From assembly GCA_020350725.1 (NCBI GenBank), contig CP070719.1, positions 899,109-963,108 on the forward strand: a DNA stretch of 64,000 bases. Reading direction: 5' to 3'. Below, piece after piece: positions 30,089 through 38,237 of the stretch. The notes under the pieces were generated by a model. It saw only the letters and a list, made by a program, of their open reading frames with translations, did not search any database and was not told the origin of the DNA. This stretch comes from a bacterium. GTDB taxonomy: Bacteria > BMS3Abin14. Made by a program: the position numbers and the translations under genes. Numbering within the stretch: position 1 is the stretch's first letter; every line of letters begins with the position of its first letter.

Positions 30089-31251
30089 ACCATTAGCTCC
30101 TGAACAGTCTCCCGGACCATATCCACAACATAGCTGATGTCATCTTTCTTCATGAGAGGAAACAGCGGCAAGGTTAAGACCCTGGCGTAATATCTTTCAG
30201 CAACAGGGAAGTCACCATAGTGATGGGAAAGGCTTTTGCGGTAAAAAGGATGCCGATAAATCGGGATGTAGTGTACGTTCACGCCTAAGCCCTTCTCCCT
30301 CAGGCGGTTAAAAACATCCAAACGATCGAGGGTTCGGAACTGAATGACATATAAATGCCAGGAGGAATTCGCCCATGTGCTTTCTTGAGGCAAAATAAGT
30401 TCCTCAATGTTCTCAAAAGCCTTGTTGTAGGTTTGGGCGATCTTCCTGCGACGGGAGATAAAGGTATCAAGCCTCTTCATCTGGCTGAGTCCAAGGGCGC
30501 ACTGGATGTCTGTGATGCGATAATTAAAACCAAGTGCTTTCATCTCATAGTACCATGGTCCTTCAACGTTTCCGATAAGGTCCGGCTCTCGAGTGATCCC
30601 GTGGCTTCTAAAAAGGAGTAATTTTTTGAAAATATATTCATCATTCGTGGTAATCATTCCGCCTTCACCGGAAGTTATATGCTTGACGGGGTGGAAACTG
30701 AACGTGGTCATGTGGCTGTGAGCACAGGAACCCACCTTGAAGGTCTGTCCTTCCCAACTGTAGGATGCCCCCAGAGCGTGGGCAGCATCCTCTATCAGGA
30801 TCAGACCGTGTTCCTTGGCAATCTCCCAGAGACGTGGCATGTCGCACGGGTGTCCGGCGAAATGAATCGGGATAACACCTCTGGTAGAAGGTGTGATTCT
30901 CTCGGCGACCCTGTCAGGATCGATACAGATATTTTCCTCATTAATATCCGCAAGGACCGGGTTAGCTCCGGCATAAAGGATACAGTTCGCCGAAGCCACA
31001 AATGTTACTGGGGATGTAATGACTTCATCTGTGGTATCGAATTCGGCTGCTAATGCCGCCAGATGGAGAGCCGCTGTACCGTTGGCTACCGCGACGGCAT
31101 ACCGTGCGCCGCAGTATTCAGCGAAGGCCCCCTCGAAACTCTCCACGGTCGGGCCCTGTGTGATCCAATCCGACCTGAGGACATCGACAACCGCCTCGAT
31201 ATCCTCGTCCGTGATCCACTGGCGGCCATATGGGATGAATCTTTTAGACAA
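30085..31251 (-). CDS. pseC: UDP-4-amino-4,6-dideoxy-N-acetyl-beta-L-altrosamine transaminase
   Basis: 388 aa PLP enzyme of the DegT family that aminates the 4-keto sugar from PseB. Marks: IPYGRQWITDEDIEAVV opening typical of PseC, NGTAALHLAALA, EDAAHALGA, and the PLP Lys in FSFHPVKHITSGEGG. TTG start at 31251, GAGG about ten bases upstream; pseB ends five bases before. Confidence 0.94.
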   Translation of the reverse strand: MSKRFIPYGRQWITDEDIEAVVDVLRSDWITQGPTVESFEGAFAEYCGARYAVAVANGTAALHLAALAAEFDTTDEVITSPVTFVASANCILYAGANPVLADINEENICIDPDRVAERITPSTRGVIPIHFAGHPCDMPRLWEIAKEHGLILIEDAAHALGASYSWEGQTFKVGSCAHSHMTTFSFHPVKHITSGEGGMITTNDEYIFKKLLLFRSHGITREPDLIGNVEGPWYYEMKALGFNYRITDIQCALGLSQMKRLDTFISRRRKIAQTYNKAFENIEELILPQESTWANSSWHLYVIQFRTLDRLDVFNRLREKGLGVNVHYIPIYRHPFYRKSLSHHYGDFPVAERYYARVLTLPLFPLMKKDDISYVVDMVRETVQELMV

Positions 31252-31256
31252 ACTTT

Positions 31257-32267
31257 CTAGACCTCAAAGTGAGGGTCGCAATTCTCCCTGATCAGCTCCC
31301 TGATTTGATTCACCGTAAGCCATTCGCTGTTGGTTCCACTATTGTAGCGGAAACCGTCGGGACAAAGCCTCCCACCGTTTTTCTTCATATACTCATCGGC
31401 GTCCATGAACTGAAGGGCGGGAAGGATAACATAGTGATCGTCAAACTCGAGGGAACTTAGGGCATCCGTTTCGGTGATCATCTCCTCATGTAGCTTCTCC
31501 CCCGGCCGGATACCGACCACCTCTGTTCTGCATCCGGGACAGACGGCTTCTGCGAGATCCGTAATCCTGAAACTGGGAATCTTAGGGACAAAAATCTCCC
31601 CACCCCACATCCTCTCCAGGCACTTAAGGACAAAATCGACACCCTCTTGCAGGGTTATGTTAAATCGCGTCATCCTCTCGTCCGTAACAGGAAGGATACC
31701 CTTGTCTCTTTTTTCCAGGAAAAACGGAATGACGCTACCGCGGCTTCCCATGACGTTGCCGTACCGCACCACCGAGAATTTAAGGTCCCTTAAGCCCTTG
31801 AAACTGTTGGCCGCTATAAAGAGCTTGTCCGAGCACAGCTTTGTCGCTCCGTACAGATTTATCGGTCCGGCCGCTTTGTCTGTGCTCAGAGCCACGACCT
31901 TCTTTACATCCCTTTCCAGACAAACTTCGATCACATTCTGCGCACCTATAATGTTGGTCTTGATCGTTTCAAAGGGATTATATTCCGCTGTGGGAACGTG
32001 CTTGAGGGCTGCGGCATGTACGACTACGTCAATTCTCTCCATAGCCCTGTACAGCCGGTCCTTGTCCCTGACATCGCCGATAAAATACCTGAGCTGCTCA
32101 TATTTCTCGACGGGGAACCTTTGGGCCATATCGAACTGTTTATGTTCGTCCCGTGAAAATACCACGACCCTTCTGACCCGTGGATACCGGTTGATGATAT
32201 TCTCGATAAACTTCTGGCCGAAGGAACCGGTGCCTCCGGTTACCAAAACTGAATGTTCATTTAGCAA
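31257..32267 (-). CDS. pseB: UDP-N-acetylglucosamine 4,6-dehydratase (inverting)
   Basis: 336 aa SDR enzyme; first step of pseudaminic acid synthesis. NAD site VTGGTGSFGQKF at about 9-20, catalytic region AAALKHVPTAEYNP and ALSTDKAAGPINLYGATKL. TTG start at 32267 with AAAGGAG five bases upstream; first gene of the leftward pse operon. Confidence 0.95.
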   Translation of the reverse strand: MLNEHSVLVTGGTGSFGQKFIENIINRYPRVRRVVVFSRDEHKQFDMAQRFPVEKYEQLRYFIGDVRDKDRLYRAMERIDVVVHAAALKHVPTAEYNPFETIKTNIIGAQNVIEVCLERDVKKVVALSTDKAAGPINLYGATKLCSDKLFIAANSFKGLRDLKFSVVRYGNVMGSRGSVIPFFLEKRDKGILPVTDERMTRFNITLQEGVDFVLKCLERMWGGEIFVPKIPSFRITDLAEAVCPGCRTEVVGIRPGEKLHEEMITETDALSSLEFDDHYVILPALQFMDADEYMKKNGGRLCPDGFRYNSGTNSEWLTVNQIRELIRENCDPHFEV

Positions 32268-32415
32268 AGAGTTCTCCTTTGGCTATCCATCGCTATTATT
32301 GGAGATGGGTTGTTGGCCGAAAGAAAGAGGTACCCGGTTATTCTTCCTCTCCACTCCGTGGGCCATGCGGACTGAAAACTAGAGAGGTTAAACATGAGCA
32401 TTATTATCACATAAG

Positions 32416-33711
32416 CTATGGCTCGCCAAACTTCATTTTCAGGATTTCCAGAACGATATCTGCGTTTCTATTCGAAGCACCGGTAGAGCCTCTCAGGGCA
32501 TTCATGGATGCGTGGCCCATCGACATGCGCAGCTCTTCGTCCTGTTTTAGTCTTACGGCAGCCTCCTTAAGGGCATGGCTGTCATCAACTATCCAACAAC
32601 CATTACCCTTGATGAGAATATCCGTTACGTCTCTGAAATTATGCATATTCGGCCCGGTGAGAACGGGTTTGCCGTGCATGGCCGGCTCCAGCAGATTATG
32701 CCCTCCCACAGGCACAAGACTGCCTCCGACAAAAGCGATGTCGGCCATAGCATAGAAACCATCCAAAACCCCCATTGCATCGACCAGCATTACATTCGAA
32801 TCCATCCCGGCAGGATGGTTAAGTGCTGAGTAACGCACGAAGGATATATTCCTTCTGCTCAACAGGGTCTCCACTTCGTCAAAACGTTCCGGATGCCGCG
32901 GAACAAGAACAATCTTGGATCCCTCCAATCCCGGTTCTCCAAGAATATCGATCAAGACCTCTTCTTCACCTCTGTGTGTACTGCCTGCTACCAGAAGGAA
33001 GGAATCTTTTGCCCAGTCATGAACGGCATCAGGCAGAGCAAATTGTTTTGGCCTAATATCGTACTTCATGTTCCCCGTTACCTGGACCCTGTCCTCAGGG
33101 GCCCCGAGAGCTATGACCCTTCTGGCATCCTCCTCGCTCTGCATGAGGAGGACATCAAAGATTCTCATAAAAGGCCCGAAGAACCAGCGGAAGAATCTGT
33201 ACCTGGTGAAGGAACGGTCGGATATCCGGCCGTTGACGAGAACGACCGGTATCCTCTGTCTATAGCAGGTGTAGAGGAAATTGGGCCATATCTCCGTCTC
33301 AGTGGTCACAAACAGAGAAGGTCTTATCCGGGAAAGGGCCCTCTTTACCGGGATGAGGAGATCGAGGGGGAAGTAAAAGATCCTGTCAGCGCTTTCAATT
33401 TCACGACGGGCGGTGCCATGCCCCGTTACCGTCACAGTGGAGAGTAAAAGGCGGCAGTTGCCTGTCAGTTTCTCTGAGAGAAGCTTTACCATGGGTGATA
33501 CAGCCCGGACCTCTCCCACAGATACGGCGTGGATCCAGACGTTATTTCCACTATCCTGTGGAGCCCAGCCTAATCTCTCCTTGATGCCCGCTTTTCTCCT
33601 GGGGACGAAGATAAGCTGGAGGATGACCCAGGGCAGGAGAGCCAAGGACACGCCGTGGAGGATCAGGTTATATAGGGCAATTCTCCACCCGAGCCCCTGT
33701 ACCTTACTCAC
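32416..33711 (-). CDS. waaA: 3-deoxy-D-manno-octulosonic acid transferase
   Basis: 431 aa GT30 enzyme that adds Kdo to lipid IVA at the inner membrane. One N-terminal hydrophobic segment (about 20-35), then WIHAVSVGEVRAVSPMV, TTETEIWPNF, RISDRSFTRY and MQSEEDARRVIALGA, all typical. How many Kdo residues it adds cannot be read from sequence. GTG start at 33711 overlapping the end of the DUF3108 gene. It lies between the pse operon and lipid A genes. Confidence 0.95.
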   Translation of the reverse strand: MSKVQGLGWRIALYNLILHGVSLALLPWVILQLIFVPRRKAGIKERLGWAPQDSGNNVWIHAVSVGEVRAVSPMVKLLSEKLTGNCRLLLSTVTVTGHGTARREIESADRIFYFPLDLLIPVKRALSRIRPSLFVTTETEIWPNFLYTCYRQRIPVVLVNGRISDRSFTRYRFFRWFFGPFMRIFDVLLMQSEEDARRVIALGAPEDRVQVTGNMKYDIRPKQFALPDAVHDWAKDSFLLVAGSTHRGEEEVLIDILGEPGLEGSKIVLVPRHPERFDEVETLLSRRNISFVRYSALNHPAGMDSNVMLVDAMGVLDGFYAMADIAFVGGSLVPVGGHNLLEPAMHGKPVLTGPNMHNFRDVTDILIKGNGCWIVDDSHALKEAAVRLKQDEELRMSMGHASMNALRGSTGASNRNADIVLEILKMKFGEP

Positions 33712-34501
33712 TCTTATTCATCCCTTCCGGTGAAGTATCCGCAGCATCGATGTATTGAACCAACTCGGCGTTGATGCTGCCGACGCTGACCTTGCTCCTC
33801 ATCAAAACGGGTATGTGGCGTTCGTCGTCCGTCATCCACACGAACAATTCACCCTTTCTGCGGAAAATTCCTTCGAACTTCAGTTTCGGCTGGACCTTGA
33901 TTGTCATAAACCGGCCCGCAGCCACCTCCACTTCTTCTCGGGCAAGGACGTCCACCTCGAGTTCATAGTTCTTTCTGTTGTCGAAGACCTTGAATGTCAC
34001 ACTGTCACCGACAGCGAACTGCATGTTCCTCATGGCATAGAGGGAGGACAGGGTGTCGTATGTCTGTCTTTCTATCTCGTACACAATGTTGCTTGTCCTA
34101 TCATCCTCCCTCTCGATCCTCTTCACCAGCTGCCTGTTCTGGTCGAAGAGGAAGATCCTGTCACTCCTCTTACTTCCCTCCCGCATGTGATGGATGTACT
34201 TTCTCGGCAGGCCGTCCTCAGGGGATATGTGGGACTCGTAGCGGTTGCGGACCGGATAGATCATGTCGATGACCGCACGTGATTCGGCTGTATTGACAAG
34301 CTTATATATGGTTCTGCCCCTGAGGTCCTTTGCCTCTTCCACAGACATGACGGTGTCTGCGGCAGCGATACCTGCCCAGGTCAGAACGAATTCGAGACGT
34401 TCCCCGGGACCGAAGGCACTGACGGGACTGGTATCCCCTTCAATTGGAAAGCATGCCAGAAAGAACAGGATGATGGTGGCAAAAGAAATCCTGGAAATCA
34501 T
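33704..34501 (-). CDS. DUF3108 domain protein, exported
   Basis: 265 aa with an N-terminal signal peptide (hydrophobic about 6-17). The rest fits DUF3108: GERLEFVLTWAGIAAADTVMSV opening and the repeated charged strands typical of that periplasmic beta-rich family. Function is not established. Start ATG 34501 overlaps the gmhB stop (ATGA), and it overlaps waaA, so it is embedded in the LPS operon and probably has an envelope role. Confidence 0.8.
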   Translation of the reverse strand: MISRISFATIILFFLACFPIEGDTSPVSAFGPGERLEFVLTWAGIAAADTVMSVEEAKDLRGRTIYKLVNTAESRAVIDMIYPVRNRYESHISPEDGLPRKYIHHMREGSKRSDRIFLFDQNRQLVKRIEREDDRTSNIVYEIERQTYDTLSSLYAMRNMQFAVGDSVTFKVFDNRKNYELEVDVLAREEVEVAAGRFMTIKVQPKLKFEGIFRRKGELFVWMTDDERHIPVLMRSKVSVGSINAELVQYIDAADTSPEGMNKSE

Positions 34502-35058
34502 GATCCTTCTCCTGCGATCATCCGGGCGGCCTCCAAAAGATCCTTCGCCCTTGCAGTACCCTCCGGAACTGTGCCCTTATCCTCCCTTCCGGTGACCACG
34601 AGGATGGACCTTGCCCCTGCCCTCTGGGCCATAATGATGTCCCTGGCTGCGTCACCGACAACCCAGGACCGCTGAATATCGAGGGAAAAATCAGCCACCG
34701 CCCGTTGGGTCATCTTTATCCCCGGCTTCCGACATGCACAGCCGTCATCCGGCGAGTGGGGACAGTGATATATCCCTTTGATGTGGATTCCCTTTTCGTC
34801 CAGAAGCGCCGAAAGACGAAGATTGACGGCAATCGCGTCCTCATCTGAAAAGTATCCCCTTCCGATTCCCGATTGATTGGTGACCACGATCAGAACGTAA
34901 CCAGCCTGCTGGAGGATCCGAAGGGCCTCGATGGCGCCCGGCAGAAAATGAATGCCTTCCGGATCCCCGAGGTATCCCGTCTCGTCGATGATCGTTCCAT
35001 CCCGGTCGAGAAGCACAGCGGGATGTAATTCTTTATCGTTGTCGGATCGATCACTCAT
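34498..35058 (-). CDS. gmhB: D-glycero-beta-D-manno-heptose 1,7-bisphosphate 7-phosphatase
   Basis: HAD phosphatase of ADP-heptose synthesis; 186 aa. Catalytic LLDRDGTIIDETGYL, the VVTNQSGIGRGYF motif and the zinc-binding YHCPHSPDDGCACRKP loop are all present. ATG at 35058 gives the family start; the open frame upstream runs through a heptamer repeat and is non-coding. Works with the kinase at 16762-17766. Confidence 0.94.
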   Translation of the reverse strand: MSDRSDNDKELHPAVLLDRDGTIIDETGYLGDPEGIHFLPGAIEALRILQQAGYVLIVVTNQSGIGRGYFSDEDAIAVNLRLSALLDEKGIHIKGIYHCPHSPDDGCACRKPGIKMTQRAVADFSLDIQRSWVVGDAARDIIMAQRAGARSILVVTGREDKGTVPEGTARAKDLLEAARMIAGEGS

Positions 35059-35082
35059 GTGAGTTTCAGGTTCCCAACATTT

Positions 35083-35110
35083 GATCCAGAGTCCAAAATC
35101 CAAATCCCGG
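35083..35110. repeat. heptamer repeat, left arm
   Basis: Four units upstream of gmhB: GATCCAG, AGTCCAA, AATCCAA, ATCCCGG. Opposite in orientation to the related units at 35214-35234, so the two can be read as an imperfect inverted pair about 100 bp apart. Confidence 0.65.
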
Positions 35111-35213
35111 AATAATGATCTCAAAAGAAGTGGGCCGCACCCTGGAATACCGACTGGAGCACCACACATTGGGTGAAGGAGAACACTCCCTGATCCCGCC
35201 AGGAGTCCTGCTT

Positions 35214-35234
35214 TTGGATTTAGGATTTAGGATT
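35214..35234. repeat. heptamer repeat, right arm, encodes lpxL stop
   Basis: Three units TTGGATT, TAGGATT, TAGGATT on +. Read on - they form the last codons and the TAA stop of lpxL (35220), so the repeat sets that gene's C-terminus. Confidence 0.7.
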
Positions 35235-36128
35235 TTGACCGATCGATTCCCCTTCCGGCCTGGTTTTCCACCTGTTGTGTATCCACATCCACTGCTCCGG
35301 ATATCTGCGCACGACCTTTTCCGTCCAAAGGGTGTAGGCTTTCGTCCTCTCCTTAACGTCCTCTTCCTTGTCCTGGAGCGGCGTCCACGTCATGACGGGT
35401 TCAATAACGATCCTGTGCTTCCTTCCTGTGCGGTGAATGTAGGCCGGCACGACCGCTGCCCCTGTTTTCCTGGCCAGGACACCCAAACTGCTCAGGGTGG
35501 AGGCCTCCCGGTTAAAGAAAGGGACGAAGATGCCGTCTTTTGCCAAGGCGTTCTGGTCCAGAACGAAACCGACGATCCCTCCATTCCTGAGGTGCTGAAG
35601 GATTTCCCTCATGTTGCCGCTGCCGGCGAAAACCGTGGCCCCGGATGATTCCCGGGCCATTATCACCGCCCTGTTAACCGCTACGTTCCTGATGTTCTTG
35701 GTTATGCTGCCCATGGGATACCCCCGAAGGGCCAGGGCAATGCCCAGCAGATCGACGTTGTCCAGATGAACGGTAAGGAGAAGGACTCCCCGCCCTTTGT
35801 CCAGGGATGACCGGAGATGCTCCTCGCCGACAAAATCGATAATGCCGTCTATTCTGTGGCCCATAAGGGATGGAAAAGCCAGGTACTCCATGAAGGCCAT
35901 GCCCAGGTTCATGAAGGACCTCCTGGCAATGGATCTTAATTCCTTTTCCGAATGGGTATCTCCCAGGGATTGCCTGAGGTTGTCCATCGCCAGCCGTCTC
36001 CTCCTGCCAGCGAGAACATACCCGAGCAGCCCGATCGGTTTGCCAATTTCCAGCGCCCAGAACCGGGGCAAAACCCGCCCGAACGCAAACAATAACCTTA
36101 ACAGGGCCGAGATGATCCGATCAGCCAT
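35220..36128 (-). CDS. lpxL: lysophospholipid/lipid A acyltransferase LpxL/HtrB family
   Basis: 302 aa inner-membrane enzyme that adds a secondary acyl chain to Kdo-lipid A. Hydrophobic N-terminus; catalytic HX4D pair is His121 and Asp126 in TVHLDNVDLLG; GFVLDQNA and the WMWIHNRWKTRP tail are typical. ATG 36128 overlaps the lpxK stop and has GGAG six bases upstream. The last residues come from a heptamer repeat. Only one LpxL-type gene is in the window. Confidence 0.9.
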   Translation of the reverse strand: MADRIISALLRLLFAFGRVLPRFWALEIGKPIGLLGYVLAGRRRRLAMDNLRQSLGDTHSEKELRSIARRSFMNLGMAFMEYLAFPSLMGHRIDGIIDFVGEEHLRSSLDKGRGVLLLTVHLDNVDLLGIALALRGYPMGSITKNIRNVAVNRAVIMARESSGATVFAGSGNMREILQHLRNGGIVGFVLDQNALAKDGIFVPFFNREASTLSSLGVLARKTGAAVVPAYIHRTGRKHRIVIEPVMTWTPLQDKEEDVKERTKAYTLWTEKVVRRYPEQWMWIHNRWKTRPEGESIGQNPKS

Positions 36129-37218
36129 CTCCTGCTCCGCCGGCACGCTCTCCCACCAGGGAAATGACACGGTCGATGAGGATGTCCTCACCCGAGAGAA
36201 ATACTGCGTCCATCGCCAGGGCATAGCAGGGAATCGTCGGACGACGGGACGGCCAGCGTACCAGATCCTTCTCCGTGGTCAACAGTGCCCGGGCTCCCAT
36301 CTTTTCAGCCCTCTCGGAAAGGAAGTTCACCTCATGAGATGAATACCGGTGATGATCCCGAAAACGGACATGGTCGACCACGATCAGGGGCAACTCTCTC
36401 AGGGACAATTCGAAAGAACGGGGGTTGGCGATCCCGGAAAACGCCAGGAAATGTGTGGATTCGAGATCTCTCACGTTCAATACCCTGTCCTCTCCGGGAT
36501 GGATGAGTCCCACAGGAACATAGTTGGCCCAGGATATCGGAGCATCGGTCATTTCCTTTAGACTTCCGGTGAACTTTTCATCAATGGCCCCCGCTTTGGT
36601 GACCACGATGAAGTCGGCGTCCCTCAGCCTGGTTGCGGGCTCCCGCAGGATACCGGAGGGAATCAGGGTGCCATTGCCCAGCCTTCTGTGATCGTCGATA
36701 ACCACAACATCAAGGTCTCGGTGAAGGGCAAAATGTTGAAATCCGTCATCCAACAGGAACAGGTCAATTTCCCTTCTGCCGATGGCGTACAACCCCGCCC
36801 GATATCTGTCGGCGCAGACATAAATGGGCACATCCTCCAGTTTTTGGGACATGAGTGTCGGTTCGTCGCCGGCCCGCAGGGCTCCCGGTCCGATGGAATC
36901 GTGGAGTTCCGAGATCGCTCCCTTCTTTCCTTCCTTAAAACTACCGTACCCTCTTGTGAGAACAGCAACCCTGATCCCTCGTTTCCGGAGGCGGGACGCC
37001 AACCATATCACGAGGGGCGTCTTGCCGCCCCCGCCCACCGCAATGTTGCCCACACTGACAACCGGCCTGGGAAGTCGTCTGATCCTCCTGAGCCGGCGGC
37101 GAAATATCATTCGATTAAAGGCACTTACAGCGCCGTACAGAAGGGAAAGGGCAAACAGCAGGGGGATCAGCCAGAACGGGGGCCCGTCCAGAATCTTTGC
37201 CAGACCTCTACGATCCAT
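36121..37218 (-). CDS. lpxK: tetraacyldisaccharide 4'-kinase
   Basis: 365 aa. N-terminal membrane helix (about 14-34), then Walker A VGNIAVGGGGKTPLV (about 55-69) typical of LpxK; DDGFQHFALHRDLDVVVID is the second conserved block. Phosphorylates the lipid A precursor made by LpxB. ATG 37218 lies six bases after the Trm112-like gene. Confidence 0.95.
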   Translation of the reverse strand: MDRRGLAKILDGPPFWLIPLLFALSLLYGAVSAFNRMIFRRRLRRIRRLPRPVVSVGNIAVGGGGKTPLVIWLASRLRKRGIRVAVLTRGYGSFKEGKKGAISELHDSIGPGALRAGDEPTLMSQKLEDVPIYVCADRYRAGLYAIGRREIDLFLLDDGFQHFALHRDLDVVVIDDHRRLGNGTLIPSGILREPATRLRDADFIVVTKAGAIDEKFTGSLKEMTDAPISWANYVPVGLIHPGEDRVLNVRDLESTHFLAFSGIANPRSFELSLRELPLIVVDHVRFRDHHRYSSHEVNFLSERAEKMGARALLTTEKDLVRWPSRRPTIPCYALAMDAVFLSGEDILIDRVISLVGERAGGAGDG

Positions 37219-37224
37219 CCGAAT

Positions 37225-37392
37225 TCAAATCTCTTCTGCCTCGTCGATGAGCATAATGGGGATGTCATCCTCAATGCGGTACCTCAGTCTGCAGGTGTCA
37301 CAAGTGAGGCCTTTCCCGTCCTCCTGTAGCTCGATCGGTCCCTTGCACTTGGGACAGGCCAGGATCTCTAAGAGTTCTTTATCTATCGCCAT
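37225..37392 (-). CDS. Trm112-family zinc-ribbon protein
   Basis: 55 aa. Two Cys pairs, CPKC and CDTC, and the ILACPKCKGPIEL...YRIEDDIPIML pattern are those of the Trm112/YcaR family. In many Proteobacteria this small gene lies next to lpxK and kdsB; its role in bacteria is unclear. ATG 37392 with AGGAG six bases upstream. Confidence 0.88.
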   Translation of the reverse strand: MAIDKELLEILACPKCKGPIELQEDGKGLTCDTCRLRYRIEDDIPIMLIDEAEEI

Positions 37393-37411
37393 AACGATCT
37401 CCTGAAGAATA

Positions 37412-37446
37412 GATGAAGGTTGAAGGGTTAAGGGTTCCGTGGTCAG
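37412..37446. repeat. heptamer repeat
   Basis: Five units between the Trm112 and DUF374 genes: GATGAAG, GTTGAAG, GGTTAAG, GGTTCCG, TGGTCAG. Confidence 0.6.
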
Positions 37447-37511
37447 CACATAATCCAAAACCGAAAAATACAAATTATCCCCTGTTCGCAATCTCTTTTC
37501 TCTATCCTCTC

Positions 37512-38237
37512 TTAATTACCTTTCCCCTTTCCGCTTTCCACTTTCTTCCTCCCCGCTATTCTGTCTGCCTCCTCCTGGAGGGAGAGCATGCGATCACTCA
37601 GGTTTGTCCGGTCCCGCTCCATGGAATCACGATCCATGTCCGGATCGAAATGCATCGGTTCGCCGAAAAGGATAACCGCCCGCGCGAAGGGGACAGGAAG
37701 CATATACCTGTCCCAGGCTTTTTCCAAGACGACAGCCGGATTCATTGAAGCCGACACCGGAATGACCGACGCCCCGGTTTTTTTCGCCAGGTAAATGACA
37801 CCCGGCTTCACCTCATGAAGCGGACCTCGGGGACCGTCCACCGCCAGGGTTGCGTGATATCCTTCCCCCATGGCCTTTTTCATCCCGATCAGACCTCTCG
37901 CGCCGCCGCGAGAGGTTGACCCTCGGACGATGCGGTGCCCGAAACCCGCCAGAACCTGGGCCTGTAATTCCCCGTCCCGGCTCATGCTGGACATGACCGT
38001 GGTCTTTCTTCCTGCAAAATAGGACACAAGAGGAAACTGTCTGCCGTGGAAGAAGGGGATAATGGCGCACTCACCTTTACTCTCTACGGAGTCGAGCCAC
38101 CCGATTCCGAAATCAGCGATCCTGAGGGTGCCGTAGAGCAGGCGGATAAAGGACCTCACCAAGACGACGGTCAGGTGCCCCTTCAAACCCATCGATCCCC
38201 GGTCACCGACAGGATCGGATGTCATGCACTGATTCAA
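37512..38237 (-). CDS. DUF374 lysophospholipid acyltransferase family protein
   Basis: Up to 241 aa. DUF374 pattern: IIPFFHGRQFPLV (acyltransferase His region), then SRDGELQAQVLAGFG, RGSTSRGGARGL and AVDGPRGPLHEVKPGV. Probably a membrane-linked acyltransferase for lipid A or phospholipid, as it lies in the lpxK-msbA run. Start is ambiguous: TTG 38237 (TTGA overlap with msbA stop, GAGG ten bases off), ATG 38225 or ATG 38192, the last giving the usual family N-terminus. The Lys/Gly-rich C-terminus is encoded by a heptamer repeat. Confidence 0.85.
   Translation of the reverse strand: MNQCMTSDPVGDRGSMGLKGHLTVVLVRSFIRLLYGTLRIADFGIGWLDSVESKGECAIIPFFHGRQFPLVSYFAGRKTTVMSSMSRDGELQAQVLAGFGHRIVRGSTSRGGARGLIGMKKAMGEGYHATLAVDGPRGPLHEVKPGVIYLAKKTGASVIPVSASMNPAVVLEKAWDRYMLPVPFARAVILFGEPMHFDPDMDRDSMERDRTNLSDRMLSLQEEADRIAGRKKVESGKGKGN
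37519..37546. repeat. heptamer repeat inside the 3' end of the DUF374 gene
   Basis: Four near-identical units CCTTTCC, CCTTTCC, GCTTTCC, ACTTTCT. They lie seven bases inside the stop codon and encode the basic tail KKVESGKGKG. Confidence 0.7.
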
